Source: ZC4RG35 sp964388105
GTDB taxonomy: Bacteria; Actinomycetota; Acidimicrobiia; Spongiisociales; ZC4RG35
Reading direction: 5' to 3'
NCBI GenBank assembly: GCA_964388105.1
Contig: CAYLYQ010000060.1
Coordinates: 1-11,064 of the forward strand
DNA: 11,064 nucleotides
Shown here: positions 6,390 to 11,064 of the stretch, piece by piece
How the letters are laid out: every line of letters begins with the position of its first letter
Numbering within the stretch: position 1 is the stretch's first letter
Made by a program: the position numbers and the translations under genes
Notes under the pieces: generated by a model
Database searches by the model: none
What the model was told of the DNA's origin: nothing
The model's input: the letters and a program-made list of their open reading frames with translations, nothing else

Positions 6390-7553
6390 ATGGCCCATCC
6401 GATCACAGGCCGCTTCGCCCGACGGAAGACCGAGCGCATGGTGGCCGGCGTTGCCGGCGGCCTCGGCGACGCCTTGGGTGTTGGTGCGTCGTATGTTCGC
6501 GCCGGCTTCCTGACCCTGGCCACGATCTGGGGGTTGGGGCTCCTCGTCTACGTGGCGCTGTGGCTGTACGCGTACGACGACGTCGATGACCGCCAGGCCC
6601 GAACGATCGAGCCCTTCCAGAAGCTGGGCCTGATCCTGGTGTTCGCCGGCATCATGGGCCTGCTCGGCGCGATTGGATGGTGGCCGGACGTCAGCCTGGT
6701 CACGATCACCGCCGCGTTGGCCTTCGGGAGCGCGGCGCTGATCGACCGCACCGGGCCCCGGCCGATGTCGGCGCTCCTCGACCCCGGCGTGGAGAGGGCG
6801 GGCCGGCTTCGAGTCGTGCTCGGTATCGGAATGGTGGTGGCAGGGATCGCCATCTTCGCCTCGGCGACCGCACCCTTCTTCACCTGGGGACCGGTGCTGC
6901 TCGCCATCGTCGTCACCGCTCTCGGGGTCGCTGTGGCATTCGGGCCACTGGTTCGGCGTCTCGTCGGCGACCTGGCCCGGGAGAGAAACGAGCGCATCCG
7001 TCAGGAGGAGCGGGCCGAGATGGCGGCACACCTTCACGACTCCGTCCTGCAGACCCTGGCCTTGATCCAGAGGACCGATGATCCGGCCCGGATATCGATG
7101 CTCGCCCGCCACCAGGAGACGGAGCTCCGAGACTGGCTATACGGGTCGGCTCCTCTCGATGGTGTCGACCTGGTCTCGACGGCTCTGCGGATGGCTGCGC
7201 GCAGGGTCGAGGAAGACCACCAGGTTCCGGTCGAAGTGGTCGTCGTGGGCGACCACCCCCTCGACCCCTCCACGACGGCGTTGGTCGGGGCGGCGAGCGA
7301 GGCCATGGTCAACGCCGCCAAGCACTCCGGTTCGGGGCGGGTCACGGTCTTCTTCGAGGCCGACGAGGGCGAGCTGTCGGTCTACGTCACGGACCAGGGC
7401 AAGGGGTTCGACATGGTTTCCGTGCCCACCGACCGAAAGGGGATCGCGGACTCCATAATCGGTCGGGTCGAGAAGGCAGGAGGTTCGGCCGTGATCGCCA
7501 GTGAGGCTGGGGAGGGGACGGAGGTCCATCTGACGATGCCGGTGCCCAAATGA
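6390..7553 (+). CDS. Sensor histidine kinase with N-terminal PspC domain (LiaS/NarL-class kinase)
   Basis: A 387-residue kinase. The PspC domain (about 8-65: ERMVAGVAGGLGDALGVGAS, then a hydrophobic helix) is followed by paired helices at about 79-117 and 141-188 that resemble LiaI-LiaF TM regions, then a short coiled segment (195-212). The HisKA_3-type dimerisation helix carries the phospho-acceptor in HLHDSVLQ (H216). The ATPase domain has the N-box EAMVNAAKHS (N308), DQGKGF (335-340), and GEGTEVHLTMP near the end. It would phosphorylate the regulator encoded next. The start is the ATG at 6390, next to a good promoter; an upstream in-frame TTG at 6381 sits in the -10 box. Overlap with the regulator gene is ATGA. 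There is no large extracellular sensor domain, so stimulus sensing is likely intramembrane or through a partner, plausibly the divergent PspC/LiaF-like protein. Confidence 0.93.
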   Translation: MAHPITGRFARRKTERMVAGVAGGLGDALGVGASYVRAGFLTLATIWGLGLLVYVALWLYAYDDVDDRQARTIEPFQKLGLILVFAGIMGLLGAIGWWPDVSLVTITAALAFGSAALIDRTGPRPMSALLDPGVERAGRLRVVLGIGMVVAGIAIFASATAPFFTWGPVLLAIVVTALGVAVAFGPLVRRLVGDLARERNERIRQEERAEMAAHLHDSVLQTLALIQRTDDPARISMLARHQETELRDWLYGSAPLDGVDLVSTALRMAARRVEEDHQVPVEVVVVGDHPLDPSTTALVGAASEAMVNAAKHSGSGRVTVFFEADEGELSVYVTDQGKGFDMVSVPTDRKGIADSIIGRVEKAGGSAVIASEAGEGTEVHLTMPVPK

Positions 7554-8182
7554 GTGTCCGCGTCTACCTGGTCGATGATCATCGACTGTTCCTGTCGGGA
7601 GTGAGGACGGAGCTGGCGGACGAGTTCGAGATCGTCGGCTCGGCTCAAGATGTCGACTCGGCAATCGCCGAGATCCGAGAGCTCGACCCCGACGTCACCC
7701 TGGTCGACGTCCACATGCCTGATGGGGGCGGTGTGGCCGTGATCGAGGCGGTGGCCGACACCAACCCCGCGGTGCGGTTCCTGGCACTGTCGGTCTCCGA
7801 CCAGGCTGAGGACGTCATCGCCATGATCCGTGCCGGGGCCAGGGGCTATGTCACCAAGACGATCGATCCGCCCGAGCTGGCCGAGGCCGTGCGCCGGGTG
7901 CATGGGGGCGATGCCGTCTTCTCGCCCCGGCTGGCCGGGTTCGTCCTCGACGCGTTCTCCGGCGGCGAGCCCACGGATGACGCCGAGCTCGACCAGCTCA
8001 CCTCCCGCGAGAAGGACGTGCTCCGGCTGATCGCCCGCGGCTTCGCCTACAAGCAGGTGGCCCGCAAGCTCGACATCTCGATCAAGACCGTGGAGAGCCA
8101 CGTCTCTTCTGTGCTGCGCAAACTCCAGCTCTCCAACCGCCACGAGCTGGCTCGCTGGGCCTCCAAACGCCGGATCGTCTAG
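7550..8182 (+). CDS. NarL/LuxR-family response regulator (LiaR-like)
   Basis: A 210-residue regulator. The receiver domain (about 1-118) has the acidic pair D9/D10, the phospho-acceptor D53 in LVDVHMPDGGG, switch residue S81 and K103. A linker (119-147) leads to a LuxR-type helix-turn-helix (about 148-205: LTSREKDVLRLIARGFAYKQ, then KTVESHVSSVLRKL). The ATG lies within the kinase stop (ATGA), so it is translated in step with its kinase. The orthodox residues are all present. Probable targets are its own divergent promoter region and envelope-stress genes in this neighbourhood, which is inference. The gene ends 8 bp from the convergent amidohydrolase gene. Confidence 0.95.
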   Translation: MSVRVYLVDDHRLFLSGVRTELADEFEIVGSAQDVDSAIAEIRELDPDVTLVDVHMPDGGGVAVIEAVADTNPAVRFLALSVSDQAEDVIAMIRAGARGYVTKTIDPPELAEAVRRVHGGDAVFSPRLAGFVLDAFSGGEPTDDAELDQLTSREKDVLRLIARGFAYKQVARKLDISIKTVESHVSSVLRKLQLSNRHELARWASKRRIV

Positions 8183-8190
8183 CGCTGGGC

Positions 8191-9417
8191 TTAGCCCTTG
8201 ACCCGCTGTCCGCCCTTGAACACGCCAGTGATCTTGGCCGGGTCGCCCAGGATCGTGATGTCGGCCAGAGGGTCGCCGTCGACCGTGATGACATCGGCAT
8301 CCCAGCCCTCGATGAGCTGACCCGACTTCGGGGCCTGCGGTCCGAGCGTGTCGGGACCGTTGGCCGTCCCGGCCTCGATGGCCTGGAGCGGGGTCAGGCC
8401 CACGTCGGTCATGAGCGAGAACTCCTTGCCGTTGGTGCCCCAGAGCGACGAGCTCCAGATGTCGGTGCCGAGGGCGATCTTGACGCCCTTGGACACCGCC
8501 AAGGCGATCCCGTTGGCGTGGTACTCGGCTGTGGTCCGCATCTTCTGCATGGCGTAATCGGGGATTCCCCGCTTCTCGCCCTCACGGGTGAGGAAGTCGA
8601 CGATGTACCGCGTGGGGATCAGCATCACGTCGTTCTCCACCATCGCGTCGGCGGTCTCCTCGTCCATGTAGGTGCCGTGCTCGATGGTCTTGATGCCCGC
8701 CTCGATGGCGGCCATCATCCCGCGCTTCCCGTGGCAGTGGGCGCAGACCAGGCGCTCCATGCGGGAGGCTTCGTCGACAATGGCCTCCAGCTCTGCGGCT
8801 GAGAACTGGGGGAGATGGGGGTCGTCGATCTGGCTCATCACGCCACCCGACGCGTGCACCTTGATGACCCGGGCGCCCATGCGGAGCATCCGGCGCACTC
8901 CCGCCCTGGCGCCGTCGGGCCCGTCGACGACATCGTCCTCACCGAAGAATCGTGCGCTGAACTGGCGGCTGGCTTCGAGGTCCATGGCGTGGGAGTCACC
9001 GTGTCCAGCCGTCATCGAGAGCGCTCCACCACTGGCGTACACGTTGGGGCCGACCACGACGCCCTCGTCGATGACCTTGGCCAGGTGGACTCCCATCCCG
9101 CCGACCTCACGCACCGATGTGAAGCCGGCCTCGAGGACGGCCCGGGCATCAGTGGTGGCGCGCATCGCCGCCGCCTGAGGGCGAAGCGAATACATCTCCT
9201 CCATGGCGATGCCACGGATGCCCATGAAGTGGCCGTGGCACTCCCAGAGCCCCGGCATCACGGTGTCGGCGGTGACGGTCTCGGCGCCCTCCGTGGGAGG
9301 AGCGTCAGTGGCCGCACCCGCGTACGCGATCTTGTCGCCCTCGAGGACGACGACGCCGTTGTCGACGGGCTCGCCCCGTCCTGGGATGAGGCGAGTCGCC
9401 TCGATTCTGATCGTCAT
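8191..9417 (-). CDS. Metal-dependent amidohydrolase (imidazolonepropionase / Xaa-Pro dipeptidase-like)
   Basis: A 408-residue TIM-barrel amidohydrolase, probably cytoplasmic since no signal peptide is seen. Motifs in order: MPGLWECHGHFMG with metal ligands H61 and H63; IKVHASGG with K186, the likely carboxylated bridging lysine; CAHCHG with ligand H227 or H229; IEHGTYMD with H247; and ALGTD with D319, the catalytic aspartate. The C-terminal GWDADVITVDGDPLADI (371-387) is the usual beta-sandwich closing strand. These subfamilies hydrolyse N-acyl amino acids, dipeptides or cyclic amides; the substrate cannot be read here. The start overlaps the stop of the toastrack gene by ATGA, so the two form an operon, an unexpected partnership. 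It converges on the response regulator gene with an 8-bp gap. Confidence 0.93.
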   Translation of the reverse strand: MTIRIEATRLIPGRGEPVDNGVVVLEGDKIAYAGAATDAPPTEGAETVTADTVMPGLWECHGHFMGIRGIAMEEMYSLRPQAAAMRATTDARAVLEAGFTSVREVGGMGVHLAKVIDEGVVVGPNVYASGGALSMTAGHGDSHAMDLEASRQFSARFFGEDDVVDGPDGARAGVRRMLRMGARVIKVHASGGVMSQIDDPHLPQFSAAELEAIVDEASRMERLVCAHCHGKRGMMAAIEAGIKTIEHGTYMDEETADAMVENDVMLIPTRYIVDFLTREGEKRGIPDYAMQKMRTTAEYHANGIALAVSKGVKIALGTDIWSSSLWGTNGKEFSLMTDVGLTPLQAIEAGTANGPDTLGPQAPKSGQLIEGWDADVITVDGDPLADITILGDPAKITGVFKGGQRVKG

Positions 9418-9875
9418 GACGGGACTACCTCCACTGTTGGTTTGGCCACTATCTGAACGCCGCTGCCCACGATGAACCCGGTCAGGTGGAGGATCGGCGA
9501 ATCAGAATCGGTCGTCGTCGCCGTTCCGTCGGTCACGGCGCCGAGTTGGACAGTCGCCTGGGAGCGGACCCGCCAACCGATGGGCACGACCACCTGGAGG
9601 CCGCTGAAGAGGAGTGCCAGATCGAGGTGAACCCCCGTCGGCGCAGGCTGCACCCGACGCAGGTCGAGGCGGGTCCCGCTGAACATCCCCATCACCTTCC
9701 CGCCGTAGAAGGGGTCGGCGGTCGAGTTGAGGTCCGAGCCGGAGAAGACGGTGACCATGTCGATCTCCTCGGTGTCCGGTTCGGCTCGTGACTTGAGGAA
9801 GAGCTTGGCAGCCAACGCGGTCAGCAAGGTGCTCAGCAACGCGTACTTGACCAGGCGGAACAGGAATCGCAGCAC
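9414..9875 (-). CDS. Small membrane-anchored LiaF-like (toastrack) domain protein
   Basis: A 153-residue protein with a basic N-terminus, one hydrophobic helix (about 9-27) and a beta-rich domain (about 38-151). Repeating strand motifs such as VTVFSGSDLN (42-51), GMFSGTRLDL (63-72), LALLFSGLQVVVP (86-98) and VGSGVQIV (136-143) are the pattern seen in the C-terminal domain of LiaF-type 'cell wall-active antibiotics response' proteins. The domain is probably held at the membrane; its side of the membrane is uncertain. Start is the GTG at 9875, chosen because TAGAGT ends 6 nt before it. The stop overlaps the amidohydrolase start (ATGA). It is divergent from the whiB7 leader. A role in the same envelope response as the PspC/LiaF-like genes is plausible but inferred. 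Confidence 0.85.
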   Translation of the reverse strand: MLRFLFRLVKYALLSTLLTALAAKLFLKSRAEPDTEEIDMVTVFSGSDLNSTADPFYGGKVMGMFSGTRLDLRRVQPAPTGVHLDLALLFSGLQVVVPIGWRVRSQATVQLGAVTDGTATTTDSDSPILHLTGFIVGSGVQIVAKPTVEVVPS

Positions 9876-9881
9876 GGACGA

Positions 9882-9887
9882 ACTCTA
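9882..9887 (-). promoter_or_regulatory. -10 box (TAGAGT, minus strand) of a leaderless promoter for the toastrack-amidohydrolase operon
   Basis: Minus-strand TAGAGT is followed by 6 nt and the GTG at 9875. A weak -35-like TTTTCT lies at 9906-9911 with 18-nt spacing. This promoter faces away from the whiB7 promoter, about 30 bp away. Confidence 0.5.
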
Positions 9888-9905
9888 CGCGGTCGGGGTC
9901 GGCCG

Positions 9906-9920
9906 AGAAAACGCAGAAAA
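9906..9920. repeat. AGAAAA direct repeat in the AT-rich divergent promoter region
   Basis: AGAAAA occurs at 9906-9911 and 9915-9920, separated by CGC (9-bp period). It is conspicuous in this GC-rich sequence and lies between the -10 box of the toastrack gene and the -35 box of the whiB7 leader. It may be part of an AT-hook binding region. Confidence 0.4.
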
Positions 9921-9954
9921 TACCTTGACGGAGGGTGCCCCGTGCTGCGAAACT
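9917..9954 (+). promoter_or_regulatory. whiB7 promoter with adjacent AT-rich WhiB7-type box
   Basis: AAAATA (9917-9922) lies 2 nt before a good -35 box, TTGACG (9925-9930). After 18 nt comes GAAACT (9949-9954), a weak -10 preceded by TGC (9946-9948) as in an extended -10. WhiB7 proteins are known to activate sigma-A promoters by binding an AT-rich stretch just upstream of the -35, including their own. This arrangement fits autoregulation. The predicted start is near 9961, about 23 nt before the upstream ORF and 235 nt before whiB7. Confidence 0.6.
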
Positions 9955-9983
9955 CCGGCGGTCGAAGAAAGGTACGCCTCGCG

Positions 9984-10100
9984 ATGGAGCGCATGATCAA
10001 CTCCGGACTGACCACCCCGACAGGGGGCGGTTTCCGCGTGCGCGCTGTCGAGCCCGGCGCAGGCGCTGCGCAGACCCCCAGGCGGCCCATTGTCACGTGA
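9984..10100 (+). CDS. Upstream ORF (38-aa leader peptide) of whiB7
   Basis: A short frame from the ATG at 9984 to the TGA at 10098-10100. It is preceded by GAAAGG (9967-9972), a ribosome binding site 11 nt away. The peptide begins MERMINSGLTTP, has a GGG run at residues 14-16, and ends TPRRPIVT. It has no hydrophobic segment or recognisable domain. Position is the main argument: it follows the predicted whiB7 promoter by about 23 nt, its last codons contain the antiterminator strand (10081-10087), and it stops 30 nt before the terminator. whiB7 genes in other actinobacteria have such an upstream ORF, whose translation sets terminator read-through. A second in-frame ATG (9993) could also start it. 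The peptide itself may have no function beyond being translated. Confidence 0.6.
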   Translation: MERMINSGLTTPTGGGFRVRAVEPGAGAAQTPRRPIVT

Positions 10101-10160
10101 TGTGACGAACTGACAAGCAATTCCTTGCAGAGGCCGCCGAATCACCCCGGCGGCCTTTTT
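10081..10160 (+). promoter_or_regulatory. whiB7: Ribosome-controlled transcription attenuator of whiB7 (antiterminator/terminator switch)
   Basis: Two exclusive structures can be drawn. The terminator pairs 10131-10139 with 10148-10156. The antiterminator pairs GGCGGCC (10081-10087) with GGCCGCC (10132-10138), seven GC pairs that use the same 5' arm. The enclosed segment can also fold TTGTCA (10090-10095) with TGACAA (10111-10116), and GCAA/TTGC (10117-10120/10125-10128). A ribosome finishing the upstream ORF at 10098-10100 would cover much of 10081-10087 and leave the terminator free. A ribosome stalled early would leave 10081-10087 exposed, so the antiterminator forms and whiB7 is transcribed. 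Another hairpin, GCGCAG/CTGCGC (10057-10071), lies within the upstream ORF. Confidence 0.65.
10131..10160 (+). terminator. Intrinsic terminator in the whiB7 leader
   Basis: A perfect 9-bp stem, AGGCCGCCG (10131-10139) with CGGCGGCCT (10148-10156), an 8-nt loop and a run of five T (10156-10160). It lies 35 nt before the whiB7 ATG, with no gene ending on this strand immediately upstream other than the short upstream ORF, so it acts as a leader terminator rather than a gene-end terminator. Confidence 0.85.
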
Positions 10161-10179
10161 CGTGGCCGTCAACGACGAC

Positions 10180-10186
10180 GAGAAGG
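10180..10186 (+). promoter_or_regulatory. whiB7 ribosome binding site
   Basis: GAGAAGG lies 9 nt before the ATG at 10196, after the terminator T-run. A GGGAG at 10191-10195 touches the start codon and is too close to serve. Confidence 0.55.
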
Positions 10187-10195
10187 TTTTGGGAG

Positions 10196-10510
10196 ATGAA
10201 TCAACTACTGAGAGAACTGCAACAAGACGGCCGATGTAACGAGGAGGGCAGCCACGAGCTGTTCTTCTCGGAAAGCCCCTCGGAACTGGCCCAGGCCCAG
10301 GCGATATGCGGTCGGTGCCCGGTCCGGTCCCGCTGTCTCCAGCTCGCCCTCCAGGAGAACCTGGAGTGGGGAGTATGGGGTGGCGTGATCTTCTGGGACG
10401 GTCAGGCCTACTACCGCCGCCGGGGGCGTGGACGCCCCCGCCTGTCGGAAGCGGATCTGCCAGTGGAGGCGGACCGTATGGAACTGCTCGAACTGGTCAA
10501 GAGCGCCTAG
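10196..10510 (+). CDS. whiB7: WhiB7-like iron-sulfur transcription regulator
   Basis: A 104-residue WhiB protein. The [4Fe-4S]-binding cysteines are C14, C38, C41 and C47 (C-x23-C-x2-C-x5-C), followed by the WhiB turn motif GVWGG (59-63). The tail RRRGRGRPR (74-82) is an AT-hook with an RGRP core. The order EWGVWGG, VIF, then RGRGRP is that of WhiB7 rather than other WhiB paralogues. WhiB7 binds region 4 of the primary sigma factor and activates antibiotic-resistance and stress genes when ribosomes are inhibited. The 320-nt leader (9876-10195) with promoter, upstream ORF and terminator supports this identity. The 22 residues after the AT-hook are somewhat longer than usual. It is convergent with a primary-type sigma gene, 11 bp apart. 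Confidence 0.85.
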   Translation: MNQLLRELQQDGRCNEEGSHELFFSESPSELAQAQAICGRCPVRSRCLQLALQENLEWGVWGGVIFWDGQAYYRRRGRGRPRLSEADLPVEADRMELLELVKSA

Positions 10511-10515
10511 GCGCT
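10502..10515. repeat. Perfect 14-bp palindrome across the whiB7 stop codon
   Basis: AGCGCCTAGGCGCT reads the same on both strands and includes the whiB7 TAG. It fills most of the 11-bp gap between convergent genes. Together with the nearby stem CTCCCGGA/TCCGGGAG (10537-10544/10549-10556), it could slow polymerase in both directions, but neither has a U-tract. Confidence 0.4.
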
Positions 10516-10521
10516 GTGGGA

Positions 10522-11064
<543 letters not shown>

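Noticed and set aside
8187..8197. GGGCTTAGCCC hairpin at the convergent end of the regulator and amidohydrolase genes
   Set aside because: Only a 4-bp stem with a 3-nt loop and no T-run. It is too weak to call as a terminator.
9833..10172. Two 95-codon minus-strand frames over the whiB7 leader
   Set aside because: Both are antisense to the promoter, upstream ORF and terminator, have no clear start signals, and have low-complexity Arg/Ser/Pro composition.

Overview
The window is GC-rich and gene-dense, from an actinobacterium. A WhiB-family regulator (found only in actinobacteria and their phages), a group-1-like sigma-70 factor, an LCP protein and many leaderless starts all support this. The style suggests a deep-branching or environmental lineage (for example Acidimicrobiia) rather than Streptomyces or Mycobacterium, but that placement is inference. 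I see no mobile element, CRISPR array, tRNA or rRNA.

Layout: (1) 30-4223, plus strand: a polytopic membrane protein of unknown function, an LCP-family envelope protein with an unusual multi-helix N-terminus, and an aldehyde dehydrogenase. (2) 4225-6279, minus strand: a PH-SHOCT membrane protein with its own promoter, then (reading from 6279 leftwards) a PspC/LiaF-like protein translationally coupled to a 73-aa LiaI-like protein. (3) 6390-8182, plus strand, divergent from block 2: a histidine kinase whose sensor half is itself a PspC domain plus LiaF-like helices, coupled by ATGA overlap to a NarL/LuxR response regulator. (4) 8191-9875, minus strand: a small LiaF-like 'toastrack' protein coupled by ATGA overlap to a metal-dependent amidohydrolase. 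(5) 9876-10510, plus strand: a WhiB7-like regulator behind a 320-nt leader. (6) 10522-11064, minus strand: the C-terminal 180 residues of a primary-type sigma factor, running off the window.

Two systems stand out. Blocks 2 and 3 look like a rearranged LiaIFSR envelope-stress circuit: anchors and effectors (LiaI-like and PspC/LiaF-like) are divergent from a PspC-fused kinase and its regulator. The shared 110-bp intergenic region carries a perfect 10-bp inverted repeat that overlaps the kinase -35 box. Block 5 has every part of a ribosome-controlled whiB7 attenuator: an AT-rich box next to a TTGACG -35, a 38-codon upstream ORF, a strong intrinsic terminator just before whiB7, and a 7-bp all-GC antiterminator pairing between the end of the upstream ORF and the 5' arm of the terminator. 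The gene for the sigma factor that WhiB7 proteins bind lies tail-to-tail with it, 11 bp away, and keeps the RHPS motif.

Five genes in the window start 6 or 7 nt after a TANNNT box (TACGCT, TAGCTT, TAGCGT, TAATTT, TAGAGT), as expected for leaderless mRNAs. I used this to choose several start codons.
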